Part shown: one piece after another, positions 32,155 to 42,772 of the stretch
Layout: every line of letters begins with the position of its first letter
How positions within the stretch are numbered: the first letter of the stretch is position 1
Origin: Oegoconia quadripuncta
Taxonomy: Eukaryota; Arthropoda; Insecta; Lepidoptera; Autostichidae
Assembly (NCBI GenBank): GCA_949316235.1
Contig: OX438741.1
Location: 25,859,324-25,923,323 of the forward strand
Direction: 5' to 3'
Length of the DNA: 64,000 bases
The notes under the pieces: generated by a model
What the model was told of the DNA's origin: nothing
The model's database searches: none
What the model saw: the letters and a program-made list of their open reading frames with translations, nothing else
Program-made: the position numbers and the translations under genes

Positions 32155-32460
32155 TGGCATTCCGCAAAGTTCGCCAACATCCGCGCGATCGTCGGCGCGG
32201 CGGCGGCGCGGGCTACAGTGACAAATGTGCCGAGGTACAATGGTGGCGCGTCTCATTGGCCACTATTCGATAATAGAGAATAAACACGGCGATGAGCTAT
32301 CGACTGTGATCTCGGGTCGTCGGCCGCGGTACCGTTCCTCTTGCCCCTGAACGCGACGAAACCGACTCTAGCGATGAGGAAATCCACTGCGCACACTTGG
32401 AGTTTGGAGGCGGTATTTTTTGCCGCTTCTACTATAGCTAGACTAAATTAGGTGAGAGCT
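32155..32460 (+). promoter_or_regulatory. CpG-rich, promoter-like segment with a possible first exon
   Basis: This is the most CpG-dense part of the window (cgcgcgatcgtcggcgcggcggcggcgcggg near 32185-32215) inside AT-rich DNA. Downstream is an ATG at 32374 with a 25-codon frame (MRKSTAHTW...) whose later residues are hydrophobic, ending in TAG directly before a donor-like gtgaga (32452-32457). An earlier donor-like gtattt lies at 32413. This could be a transcription start with a leader exon of a host gene whose other exons lie outside. No TATA box or downstream exon is evident, so confidence is low. Confidence 0.35.
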
Positions 32461-33439
32461 ACCTATTATATGATAGATTTTGTTATTACAAATTATTCTT
32501 AATCTAGAAAATTACTCCCACAATTGACCACTTCGTTAATTATTCGTGGCATAGTCTATCGTTCTCAATTAGAGAAGAGATTGAGACTTCCACAAAGGAA
32601 GAGGTTATTAATACGACTGTATTTTTTTTGTACGTTCCGCGATATTTCGAACATCATTGTTTGTACCATTTTCAGTATTTCTTTTTTTGTTATAACGAGT
32701 ATATCGCCAGGGTGGTCGCTGAAGTCGATTGTTTTGATAATTGTTGGCGGTTAAATAAATCTAATGCCTTTGACTGCTAATAATGTAAATAATATATCGT
32801 TGTAAATTAAGATTTACAACGATACGATGTTTACTACGATACGATAAAACCTAAGAAAATCGGATTATAAACAATATCTGAAGAAGTTACTGCAACAATT
32901 GTACCTAATGTAAAGTATATTGCGCAAATAATGTTGTTACAATAAACGATTTCTTTCTTTCTTTCTTTCAATTTGCCTCATCCATATACCGTTTTTACCG
33001 CTTTGTCATTCATAGACAAATTCCGACGTGACTATTCCGCTAATCAAATTTTGTAACATTGGTATTGTAACCATTACATTTTTTTCGTCCACCGCCTGGT
33101 CCACCGTCCAACGAAGATATGCTACCTCCAATTAAGCATTACCGTTAGTATAGCACAGATTTAGTCCGAGATTGTAATTTTGTTCATTTTGATACCTCTG
33201 ACAAGTAGGTAAAAAGAATTCGTTTTATTTTGTAAGTTTCCTCGTACAGTCAGCCACCGAAATTTGTGAACGTAATGATTATTCATTACTCTCTTACTAG
33301 TTAGTCTCTATAGACTAACTTAATCGGTGAAACTAATTCAACAGCTTATTTTCAAAAACAGAATTTTGTCAGATATATTATCGGTTTAGAAATTTAGAGA
33401 TGTTTAGTGTTTTACATGGATGGATACGTCGAGTATTAA
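32461..33439. other. unassigned, with a hairpin and a polyadenylation-like tail
   Basis: A perfect 12-bp stem (ATCGTTGTAAAT, 32796-32807) with a 4-nt loop closes with 32812-32823. At 32930-32968, ttacaataaacgatttctttctttctttc resembles a LINE 3' end with a TTTC repeat. Nothing else recognised. Confidence 0.35.
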
Positions 33440-34400
33440 TTAACTGACATTCTTCTTTTTTTTCATTAAATACCTACCATAAATATTTCATTCCAAAATT
33501 TTATATGTAACGTATGTAGCTACAGTTCAACTAGGGTCAATTCGTATAGTAAAGTGATACATTTTGTATACCACACTATTATTCTCTAATATTATGTACC
33601 TAACTATACGTTAATGTAGAGCTACAAAGTGAGATGGTAGTAATGTAGTATATGTATTATGTTTAAGTTTATTATTTGGTTATCTTTTGTTTTTATTTGT
33701 TTTATTATTCGTTGTAGTATTTTTTCATTTGTACACAATTTGTTGCTAAACCCCAAATTTACTTCGTTTCCTACTTCAATGCTCAGGTTGCCTGGAAGAG
33801 ATCTCATAAAAAGATAAGTCCACCATTAAACATGACCTATTGTTTGTACTCTGTTATATGAATTTTTTTGGTGCAATAAAGAATAATATAATGAAATGAT
33901 AATTTTTTATACCAGTACTCGAATTATTATTTTGCAAATAAATACAAAGCAACAATGAACGCAAAAATCTAGTGACATCATAAATAGTTTCACACTTAAA
34001 TTTCCTTATTAAGCTGGGAGTCAGTGGCATTCTTCTTTTCATTCAATAAATTCCGTAATATTTCATTCTAATATTTCATCTAATATATTCATCTAATATA
34101 TTCTATATTTTATATGAAACATATAGTAGCTACAGTTCAATCAGGGTCAATTCGTAGTAATAAAGTGATAAATTTGGTATAACAGTACCCAAGTTAATAT
34201 TTTTCTCATTTACCTACATCACCATTTTTTATTATTCTGTCATAAATAACAGTCACAAAAATAGCAGTGTCTATTTTTGGTTTAAATACCAAAGCAACAA
34301 TGAAGAGCGCAAAAAACTAGACACCATAAATAGTTTCACACTTTTGTAAATTTTCTTGTCACTAGGCAGACAAGCTGGGAGTCAGGCGCTAAAATTACTT
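33440..34400 (+). repeat. degenerate direct repeats, interrupted
   Basis: Two segments recur. The first is gtagctacagttcaa.tagggtcaattcgta...aaagtgata (33520-33555 and 34125-34170). The second is gcaacaatgaa...catcataaatagtttcacactt...aagctgggagtcag (33950-34025 and 34300-34385). The order suggests a decayed tandem array of units of about 300 bp, split by the family H copy. Confidence 0.5.
33775..33893 (+). repeat. repeat family H, LINE-like 3' end
   Basis: gcctggaagagatctcataaaaagataag and ttggtgcaataaagaataat match 20550-20672. It lies between two segments of the degenerate direct repeat and may be an insertion. Confidence 0.5.
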
Positions 34401-34868
34401 TATTTCATCGGAATGAGAACGCCTTGGGAGAGTATTAAGTCCACCAACCGTTGTAAGTTGACTATTATGATGATGAGATGAGTAGGTATACACAGGACAA
34501 GTGGCCTTAGCGGCCCGTGTCGTTTAGTTTTAATAAAGATTTTATACTATACAAAATAGACAAGATTCTTTGTAAATCACTGGAAGATTATACGGGATTC
34601 ATATCTTTTCATAATTAAAAATTACAGATATGTAATTGTCTACGGGTCGCTGTACGTGTTGTTTTGCACAGCTGAAAAAAAATGCAGAATTTCTAAAGTC
34701 TTAAAACAAAAGTTATTTGTTGTGTATTTGATTTAGACATATTCTATCAAAATTGAAATCCTTAGTAAAGCTGGCTCTGATTTTTGAGATTCAAATGCGC
34801 CACCACCTACAGACGTCTTCAAATTCTCAAAACAACTTGTTTAACATTCATCGAAAAAAAATATATAG
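34401..34868. other. unassigned AT-rich sequence
   Basis: Nothing recognised. This is the left flank of the Jockey target duplication. Confidence 0.3.
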
Positions 34869-35062
34869 AATTTACTAAGGTTTCCATTGTAGAATGATTA
34901 TGGGGAATTAAAAGCTCTTGGTTGGGACCGCGAATCTATGGGTGCAGCGTTGGTTGACTCAACTCGATAAACGAAGCAGGTGGACCATTTCGAATATCGA
35001 TCGTTGGGGAAGGAATTCCGCTTTGGACAAGCTACAGTGCTGATAGTGGCTTGTATGTCCTT
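34869..35062 (+). repeat. 194-bp direct repeat, left copy (target duplication of the Jockey element)
   Basis: It matches 37153-37346 over 194 bases with two differences that I can see (g/a and g/t). It ends exactly where the poly(T) of the minus-strand Jockey element begins. The sequence itself is not recognised. Confidence 0.85.
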
Positions 35063-37152
35063 TTTTTTTTTTTGTTCTGTTCCTCATCGTGCGATCGGCT
35101 TCATAAGCCATTAGCAGATCTGCTCCGTGTGTGCGGTGGCTTGAGAGGTCTGTCCTTCCAGCGAAGATTCTGCCTCATTGACTCAATCACGGAGATTACT
35201 CCCAGTCAGTTGTCGTGTACAAGGGTGTAGTCCCATATGTGTTTCCGTTTCAGTCTTCTATTATGTAGTGGCTCGCACAGGGCCGTAGCAAGGCTGTTAG
35301 TGTGGGAGTGCATACGCTGCTCATAGGCCTCTGCTCGGTTCTCAATTTCTTGTTTCAGTGTTTTTATGTTGAGGTGCTCATGCAAATCTGATATTCTAGT
35401 AAACCAAGGGGCATTTGTAATCGTTTTAAGGACATTGTTTTGAAACCTCTGTAGTATCTCTATGTTCGAGTTTTTGGCTGTGCCCCACAGTTCAATACCG
35501 TAAGTCCAGACTGGTTTTAGGACAGTTTTGTATATAAGCAATTTGTTACTTAGGGACACTTGGGAATGTCTGCCAAGTAGCCAGTTAAGTTTCCTGAGCC
35601 GTTGATTCAGCTCATCACGTTTCTTTTCTATATGTACCCTCCAAGTTTGTTTCCTATCCAGATACATGCCCAGGTATTTGGCAGTATCACTATGGGGCAA
35701 GGTATCATTCCCAAGTTTAACAGGTGTGCAGTTATCTTTGCGTAATGTAAATGTTACGTGTACAGATTTATTCGCGCTAGCTCTAATACGCCATTTCCTC
35801 ATCCATTTGTCAACTTTATCCAGGTGCTGTTGTAGGTTTTCAGAGGCTGTGTTTGGGTCCTTGTTGTTACACAGTGCCGCTGTGTCATCAGCAAACGTTG
35901 CAGAGAGAACATCTTTTGTTACTGGTATGTCGGCCGTATACATTAGATATAGTGTTGGTCCCAATACTGAACCCTGAGGCACGCCTGCTCTTATATCGTG
36001 AAACTCTGAGTAAGAGTCGTTAATTTTCACACGGAAGATTCTGTCTTCCAGGTATGATCCTAGGAGCATGTAAAGGTTGTGTGGGAGGTGCTTTTTCATC
36101 TTGAACAGCAGTCCCATGTGCCAGACCTTGTCAAATGCTTGTTGGACATCCAGAAATACGGCAGAACAGTACTCTTTTCCCTCTAGTGCATTTCTAATCT
36201 TTTCGGCTACTCGGTGCACCTGTTCGACAGTCGAGTGACCACCTCTAAAGCCAAATTGATGTTGAGGGATGATGTTATTTTCTCTGAGAAAGTGGTTTAT
36301 TCTTCTCAAAAGAATTTTTTCAAATAGCTTTGACAAAATTGGCAAAAGACTTATTGGCCTGTAGGATGAGACCAGATGCGGGGGTTGTCCTTGTTTAGGA
36401 ATCATTATGATTTCAGAGACCTTCCATATTCTAGGATAGTGCATCGTTCTCAAGATACCATTAAAAAGCTGGGTTAAAAACAAAATAGCTTTTTTGGGGA
36501 GTTGACGTAAAATCTCAGCCGTAATTAAGCAAAATCCTGGACATTTATTTATTTCAAGAGCCATTATCGTTCTCTCTATTTCTCTAGGCGAACAGCTTTT
36601 CTGTGGAAGACTTAACTGTAGATCTGTTTTCAGGTAGTCTTGGATTTCTGTCTCCGTTTCTAGATCTCCATCGTTGGGTGTGAACACTTCTCTGAGGAAC
36701 GAACCAAACGCTTTTGCTCTTTCCTCGTCCGTTCTAGCCCACGTCTGGTTGTCGAGCTTTAGGGGGTTTTGAGTCTGTTGTGGGGCTGCTTTGCTCGTTT
36801 TGACGGCTCTCCAGAGTGAGTATTCATTTCTTGATGTTGCAGATAGATTTTCGAGCTTATTCTTTAAAGTGTCTTCCTCTATTTCCTTCAAGTAACATTT
36901 TAGATCAGAAGCGACTTTATTGAAGGCTCTTTTATCAGTAGGATGTCGACTATTATGCCACACTCTTCTGAGCCTCCTTTTTTCCAGAACCTTCATTCTT
37001 ATATCCTTAGGTATATTTTTAGTTTTGGATTTCAAGTTCATTTCAGGCGTAGATATCCACGCTGCGGTTTGTATCAGGTTCGTTAAGCTTGTAGCTGCCT
37101 CGTCAATGTCATCATCCGTTTTTAGTGCAATTTTCAAAGTAAGGTTGTGCTC
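35063..37152 (-). mobile_element. Jockey-clade LINE, 5'-truncated
   Basis: A minus-strand element: poly(A) seen as about 13 T's at 35061-35073, a 3' UTR of about 130 nt, and an RT frame open up to the truncation at 37152. ORF1 and the endonuclease are lost. It is bounded exactly by the 194-bp direct repeats, as expected for target-primed insertion with an unusually long target duplication. The open frame and the near-identical flanks indicate a recent insertion. Confidence 0.88.
35206..37152 (-). CDS. Jockey-type reverse transcriptase, N-terminally truncated
   Basis: An open frame of about 648 codons runs from the truncation to the stop at 35206, with no natural start codon at its beginning. 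RT motifs in order are IIMIPKQGQ, SSYRPISLLPILSKLFEKI, HQFGFRGGHSTVEQVHR, VFLDVQQAFDKVWH, GVPQGSVLGPTLYLMYTADIP, catalytic FADDTA (FADD codons at 35884-35895), then AKYLGMYLDRKQTW and the C-terminal LWGTA...QRFQN segment. These spellings are typical of the Jockey clade of insects. In the thumb-side motif, GFCLIT replaces the common G.D.I. No stops or frameshifts are seen. Without the endonuclease it cannot mobilise itself. Confidence 0.9.
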   Translation of the reverse strand, partial: EHNLTLKIALKTDDDIDEAATSLTNLIQTAAWISTPEMNLKSKTKNIPKDIRMKVLEKRRLRRVWHNSRHPTDKRAFNKVASDLKCYLKEIEEDTLKNKLENLSATSRNEYSLWRAVKTSKAAPQQTQNPLKLDNQTWARTDEERAKAFGSFLREVFTPNDGDLETETEIQDYLKTDLQLSLPQKSCSPREIERTIMALEINKCPGFCLITAEILRQLPKKAILFLTQLFNGILRTMHYPRIWKVSEIIMIPKQGQPPHLVSSYRPISLLPILSKLFEKILLRRINHFLRENNIIPQHQFGFRGGHSTVEQVHRVAEKIRNALEGKEYCSAVFLDVQQAFDKVWHMGLLFKMKKHLPHNLYMLLGSYLEDRIFRVKINDSYSEFHDIRAGVPQGSVLGPTLYLMYTADIPVTKDVLSATFADDTAALCNNKDPNTASENLQQHLDKVDKWMRKWRIRASANKSVHVTFTLRKDNCTPVKLGNDTLPHSDTAKYLGMYLDRKQTWRVHIEKKRDELNQRLRKLNWLLGRHSQVSLSNKLLIYKTVLKPVWTYGIELWGTAKNSNIEILQRFQNNVLKTITNAPWFTRISDLHEHLNIKTLKQEIENRAEAYEQRMHSHTNSLATALCEPLHNRRLKRKHIWDYTLVHDN

Positions 37153-37346
37153 AATTTACTAAGGTTTCCATTGTAGAATGATTATGGGGAATTAAAAGCT
37201 CTTGATTGGGACCGCGAATCTATGGGTGCAGCGTTGGTTGACTCAACTCGATAAACGAAGCAGGTGTACCATTTCGAATATCGATCGTTGGGGAAGGAAT
37301 TCCGCTTTGGACAAGCTACAGTGCTGATAGTGGCTTGTATGTCCTT
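37153..37346 (+). repeat. 194-bp direct repeat, right copy (target duplication of the Jockey element)
   Basis: Same length as the left copy at 34869-35062, directly adjoining the truncated 5' end of the Jockey element. Confidence 0.85.
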
Positions 37347-37410
37347 AATGAAAATTACGATGAGTGACTGTAGATCAAATTTTCAACACTTCAAACTGTT
37401 CTGTATGGAT

Positions 37411-37697
37411 TTTTTTAATACACAACAGGATAGCATTTGACCTCAGTCACAGATGAGGCCGAAGAGGGAAGCGTTCTGACCCGGAAACCCCCATCTTATT
37501 TGGGGAATTGGCAATGTTATCTCTGACAATCGGAACACAACAATGCTATTGACATTGCTGTTTGGTGGCAGATTTAGATAAGATGGTGGTAGATAGCCAA
37601 GCAGACATTTGAAATGCCCTACCACCAACTAAACCGAGTACTAAAAATTTACCCCGCTGGGGATCGAACCCGCGACCTCTTATTCATAAACCCCATT
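37411..37697 (-). repeat. SINE family A copy
   Basis: T-run and tail (acacaacaggatagcatttgacctcag), body (acaacaatgctattgacattgctg, ggcagatttagataagatggtgg) and head with B box (ggggatcgaacccgcgacc) are all present in minus orientation. A short stretch of the tail (aacatcaggtg) is deleted. Confidence 0.75.
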
Positions 37698-38815
37698 TTA
37701 ATATTTAATACATTCTTAAGGCTAGCAATATTACTCAAAACAAACAATAAAAAACTAGCTTATTTTATTTTTGTTCAAACCCCATCTCACGTCCAGGAGT
37801 AAGCTCTAAGCAAGTTTTAGAATATGCAGATTGCAAATGTAGCGAGGAATTTGAGTAAACTACGGAGGTCGTAACTTTACGGTTAGCTCAATCTGATGAC
37901 GGCTGCGCAGGCGCAACACGGAAATCAATTGGTGTTCGTTCTATCTGCCGCACGGACCCTTAGGCGTCACGCCATACCCCAAGATGAGACAAACGGTCAG
38001 AGCTATTTACTAGTTTATGACAGGACAGTACTTTATTTGTGGAATATTTACAGCCATTTCGTTGAAGATGAAGAGAAATAGATAAACTACCAACGACTAG
38101 GCTGATTCAAAACGTTTTTTTTGTACGAACTTACCGATGTTCTTATTTCTATTATGATTCATGTCTGACGTAAGTTATGGAATGAGGTACTACGACTTAC
38201 CAGTATGACGTAAGTTGTACTTATCCGAAGAAACAAAAAAGAAATCATGGAGTGTGCTAATAGTCAAATTGTGTAGATACTTTTGTAAGATACTGAGTTG
38301 TACATCAACACATCTATTAGTTAGATAAGTAATTAATACAATTGTCCATAAAAATACAAAAAAGTGTATCGATGAGCAATTACTTAGATATGACACCGCT
38401 AGTCATATAAAGGGCATGGTAATACCCACAAACGTCACGATGTTTGGCGTCCCATGGCGCACAGGGCAGATCTGTTAACGAGACCGAAACACGTCCTAGT
38501 GCTGGTTTCATAGATTAAATAAATATTAAGACGAGACAATTTGTTTTACTATTACATTCCTGATGCCTTATTTGTAACTGAATTGGAATAGTAGTTATTG
38601 TGATCCGCTTTTTTAAAAGAAAAGATCTTTTGGCTGAGATCCGCCTTCTTCATTTGTCTACTATAAAAGTAAAGTCAAAGCCAAAAAATTCACAGAAAAT
38701 AGTAGAGTTGCACTTTTTAAGAAAGTTTTTTTACAAAAGAACATTTGATATAATTATTAACGAAATAGATTGGCATGCAAACTAGAGTTACTATGCCGGC
38801 GAATGGACTGGACCT
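37698..38815. other. unassigned AT-rich sequence
   Basis: No gene or known repeat. Several frames of 60-68 codons lack any domain. Confidence 0.3.
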
Positions 38816-39503
38816 GGTGAAACTTTGAAACGCATAATGTTTATTGTTATAAGTTCAATTGACATACATCATACATAATAAGTATAATAGTGTTTCGCAA
38901 ATTTATTATTATGCATAAACATAATAACGCAGATTTGTTGAAGGGCATAATAATAAAAGCCATAATCATATAAATCTATATTTTCATTTGCCATATTTTT
39001 ATAAGGCATACTTTGAAACGCAGATTTTAATTATGCATAAATTACCATATTCATAATTTTGTCGAGTGCGAGCGAAGCGAGCACGGGAGTTTTTGGCACC
39101 CCGACATGGATAGGCTAGGTTAGTTAGGCTCGCTCTGCTCGCCCGGCTCGCTTCCGCCATACCCTTCGTGTTAGGTTGACATGTATGCATCCCTGCTTGC
39201 CTATTTGCTTGCTAGCATGCTTGCTCTTAGAAGCTTAGTAATTTTGCCGGTTATTCTTATTAATCATATGCTTTTTAAATATAATGTCTTTTGAATATTA
39301 TGGTCAACAAAAATTATGCCTTTCATTACTTATGCTTATTAAAATTATGCCTTTCTAAGATTATGCCTTACAGGTTTCGGCCATATGATATTATGTGTAA
39401 TGAAGTTATGCTATAACGGTTTATTGCAAATGACTATTATGACGAGTATTATTATGAATTGTCAGTTTATGGTGAAAAACGTTATGCATTTCAATAGGTA
39501 ACC
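38816..39503. mobile_element. element with inverted ends and opposed ATTATGC motif arrays
   Basis: The left end (ggtgaaactttgaaacgcataatg, 38816-38839) and the right end (gttatgcatttcaataggtaacc, to 39503) are imperfect inverted repeats. The left arm mostly carries GCATAAT-type motifs (38832, 38945, 38960 and variants). The right arm carries the reverse form ATTATGC (39313, 39344, 39360 and variants at 39331, 39405, 39481). A GC-rich core with gagcgaagcgagc-type sequence lies at 39060-39200. Subterminal motif arrays of opposite polarity are how many DNA transposases recognise their ends. No transposase is encoded. The class is unknown. Confidence 0.5.
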
Positions 39504-40319
39504 GGACAGACCATTTGCGCTGCCCCTTTTCACAAAGACATCTAAATAAATTCCTTGTTTTTGAAGTATTATTTATGGGGCTTGCATATGACACTATAAG
39601 CACAGTTTTTTGGGATAACAATTATAAAGTAGTCTCTGCGTGCGAGGTGAGAGAATTGAAACACGTGAAACCAGAATGCTCTCTTTAAATATTGGGTCAC
39701 TCATACACTTAAATGCACGGCAGAGGCACTAAGTTTTTCATTTGGGCACTATATGGCCTATTTTAGTACAATTTTATGACATTATCAAAATAGCTGAATT
39801 CCATTTTGCGTATTCTAGCATTACGTACGTAATTTTCTTATTAGTGTGGCTACTTTATGGAATTTCACTAATTTTCCGTATACTCCAGCAAGGATTTGAC
39901 TTCTAAAATATTATAGTTACTTGGGTTTAGGAATTCTGTCGGAAAAAAAGGTTCTCCAAAAGCTAGACAATTTTACCTGTATGTCACATCTATGTATTTA
40001 CCTACTCTCTAGCAGCCGGTCGAGTAGAGCGACGACAGGCGCGCGCGCAGGTCGTCGTGGGGTCAATGACCGGTCCGTTACGCGCTTACGTAACAAAACG
40101 TAGCTTACGGCCGCGTAGCCTCGCCATTCGTGTTTGCCCCTACCCCGTAGCACGACTTATTTCACGTCACTATACAAATTAATTAGTAACGCCCATGCCC
40201 AGTACTGGACTAGTAAGAGTTGAAGATGGTGATAATACTGATTATAATATTTCATTGCTATGAACTAAAATATTGTTATGTTGCATAGTTCCATGCACAT
40301 TTTTAATTATAAGGATAGA
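39504..40319. other. unassigned, with a CpG-rich patch at 40010-40165
   Basis: The patch (gtcgagtagagcgacgacaggcgcgcgcg, then ttacgcgcttacgtaac) is clearly GC-richer than its flanks. It may be a small transposon or a regulatory patch; I cannot tell. Confidence 0.3.
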
Positions 40320-40618
40320 ACCTGTGGCGCAGTCACATTCGGCATTTGTTTTATATTAGCGAAGTTAAGCAATGTCTGGTGCGGTCAGCTCTTGGATGGG
40401 TGATCACTAGTGGTATTTTAATACGAGTGATTCTGTGCTTCGGTGGACACGTTAAGGACACCCGAAAGTTCAATTGAAGGCAATCGTTAAGCCAAGTCGG
40501 TGACCTACATAAACACTGACCTTCAGGTTGTCACTCACTAGTCTGACACATATCCACCGATCCACACTGAGAGAAGGCTGGTCTCCAACAATGGGAACTG
40601 TAAGGCTGTTGATTTAAG
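40320..40618 (+). repeat. 5S-rRNA-headed SINE, best copy
   Basis: gcgaagttaagcaatgtctggtgcggtcagctcttggatgggtgatcac (about 40359-40407) matches the 3' half of animal 5S rRNA, covering the A box, intermediate element and C box of its internal RNA polymerase III promoter. A body (gtgcttcggtggacacgttaag, caatcgttaagccaagtcggtgacc) and a tail (gagagaaggctggtctccaacaatggg, gtaaggctgttgat) follow and recur in other copies. It is therefore a SINE, not a 5S gene. Confidence 0.75.
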
Positions 40619-40665
40619 GGTGAAGTTGATTGGACTGAATTTTTAATATTTTTCGTGGTCAATGT

Positions 40666-40926
40666 GACGACCTGTTTGGTGTAGTGGTTAGAAACTCTGC
40701 AAATGGTCGCGGGTTCGAATCCCGCTAGGGGCATATGTTTGTATGATGAAACAAGACATGTGTTCACGAGTTATGGATGTTTTTCATTTATACACGTATT
40801 TATTTACAAAAAAAATGTATTCGTGTAGTTTATCAACCATCTAGTATCCATAACACAAGCCTAGATGCTTACTGTGGACCTAGATGGCGCTGTGTGTTTG
40901 TGCAAAGACATTTATTGTTATTATTT
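40666..40926 (+). repeat. SINE family C copy
   Basis: Head cgacctgtttggtgtagtggttag, B box gggttcgaatcccgc, then gttcacgagttatggatg, atcaaccatctagtatcc, acctagatggcgctgtgtg and a tail of att repeats. A few bases of the anticodon region are missing. It sits directly after the 5S-headed SINE. Confidence 0.8.
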
Positions 40927-40946
40927 AATGTGAGATACACCTCTTA

Positions 40947-41060
40947 TAATCACGTCACGATATTCATTTCAAATGATCAGAGACATCCCCAAAATAAGCG
41001 TTTGGGTGTTCCAAATATCATAAGTTTAATGCTTGAAACAACTCAAGGTCAGTTTTCGAA
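40947..41060. repeat. repeat family E fragment
   Basis: cgtcacgatattcatttcaaatgatcagagac, gtttgggtgttcc and aagtttaatgcttgaaacaac match the family core with changes. Confidence 0.5.
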
Positions 41061-41065
41061 ATATA

Positions 41066-41345
41066 CCGGGTGAATTTGAATTCGTGTAATTCCCATTAAC
41101 TCGTGACGCCACTCTTGATTACGAACAACTTTCCCCAAGGAATCATAGTCGAAATCGATCAAAAAATTTTCTATTACCAATACAAAGTAAACGATTCTGA
41201 AAACACTTTTAGTATGAAACTCCAACAATTTTCGTTTGGTGACTCCACTCCGGCTTATGAACAACTTTCTACTAGGAGTCATTGCCGAATTCAGTCGAAA
41301 ATTCTTGGACTTCCATACTAAAGATGGTTTCAGAATGGTTTACTT
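41066..41345. mobile_element. foldback element, copy with internal inverted repeats
   Basis: Begins ccgggtgaatttgaattcgtgtaattcccattaact, the same terminal sequence as 46974-47216. Internally caatacaaagtaaacgattctgaaa is inverted later as tttcagaatggtttactttg. The right terminus is not present, so this copy is rearranged or truncated. Confidence 0.55.
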
Positions 41346-41644
41346 TGTATAGGTATCTGTGGTGTCCAGTTATTCAAGATCTGGACTTTGTAGTAAAACC
41401 ACTATTTTCAATAAGTAGGTTCACGATCAAATGTGGAACGTCCGCTCGCTCACAATGACAGGGCGAGAGTATTTGCAAGACGCCACCGTTGATCTGGGTA
41501 CTACATTTATTTAGAATGGTACGTATATCACAGTATCGAAAATGTTATGCTATGATTTCTTATGGAAAGTTGTTCATGTAATAGTAAAATATAAAAGTAT
41601 TCAGCCATACAGAAATGCACACCCGTCGTCATTAAAAGCAAGTC

Positions 41645-41735
41645 TATAGAATTTTTTTGGTGTAAAGTCTACGATACCCACGAATAGAACCGTCTCTTCC
41701 GGGAGACGATTTGGTTCCGTTGGTTCTAATATTTT
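41645..41735 (-). repeat. repeat family E upstream fragment
   Basis: gtaaagtctacgatacccacga and ggagacgatttggttc correspond to 43480-43530 and, reversed, to the cgtgggtgtcgtaaaaggcg stretch at 45412. Confidence 0.4.
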
Positions 41736-42378
41736 TATGTGCCGGAAACTACACTATTACGAGTATAAATATTTTTTTTTTCATAATGAAGGCGACAATC
41801 ATTGGGGCGACAGCGTAGTGGACACTATATTTGCCGCGTTACATCTGTGTACCTTGACGCATGTCCTGAAAAACTCCATGTCATAGCCAAATCTGCGCGC
41901 CCTCCTCGCTTCTGGAAGTAATAAATCGCACATAATACTAACGTATAGAACATTTAAATAACAAAAAAAAATAAAACCTACACATACGTCCTGTCTATTA
42001 ACATGTAGGTACACAAATTAATTTATTACCGTTTAGATTCCCATTATTATCCATTATAATCACCTCCATTGTAATTAAGTATCCCTCACTGCGGTGTAAA
42101 GTCGCGAAGATGTTCGAGCAATAAATCGTTTCAAATAATTTAGTTTCTATACTAGCGATTGCCGCAGTTCTGTCTGCATAAATCAGCTTTATCATTTCAA
42201 AATGCTAATTTGATTTAAATTAAACAAATAATTTATAATAAGCAGTCACAGCGGTTAGTAAGCTGTCCATAAAACTTATGAATATGAAACTACACTAAGA
42301 GAAACGGTTAAATATTTTACTAATACATTTATTAGTGGCTCGGTGGTATAACACGGATACGAGATATGAGTATCAGTA
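41736..42378. other. unassigned AT-rich sequence
   Basis: Two minus frames of 65 and 71 codons have no recognisable domain. Confidence 0.3.
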
Positions 42379-42719
42379 ACCGCCTCCGTGGCTCAATGTA
42401 AACAACATTGGGTTTACGATTCGGAGGTCGCGGGTTCGATCCCCAGCGGGGTATATGTTTAAGTACTCGGGTTGGTTGGTGGTAGGGCATTTTAAATGTC
42501 CGCCTGGCTAGCTACTAACATCGTATCTAAATCTGCCGCCAAGCAGCAATGTTAATAGCATTGTTGTGTTCCGATTGTCAGAGATAATATAGCTAGTTTC
42601 CCAAATGTGTTGGGGTTTCCGGGTCAGTACGCTTCCACCTTCGACCTTGTCTTCACTTAACATCAGGTGTGATTGAGGTCAAGTATCAACCCGTTGTACA
42701 TAAAAAAAAGAAAAAAAAG
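42379..42719 (+). repeat. SINE family A, reference copy
   Basis: This is the most complete copy. It has a tRNA-derived head (cgcctccgtggctcaatgtaaacaac, B box gggttcgatcccc), a body (ggtggtagggcattttaaatgtccg, ctaaatctgccgccaagcagcaatg, gtgttccgattgtcagagat) and a tail (cttcacttaacatcaggtgtgattgaggtcaag, cccgttgtacataaaa) with an A-rich end. Length is about 330 bp. The tail matches the LINE stub at 59649-59990. Confidence 0.85.
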
Positions 42720-42772
42720 AGGTCCGGTCCCATGTCACATACATGGTACATTCAGCTACAGATTATATTATT

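Noticed and set aside
40359..40407. Functional 5S rRNA gene.
   Set aside because: Only the 3' half of 5S is recognisable, and it is fused to a body shared with other copies.
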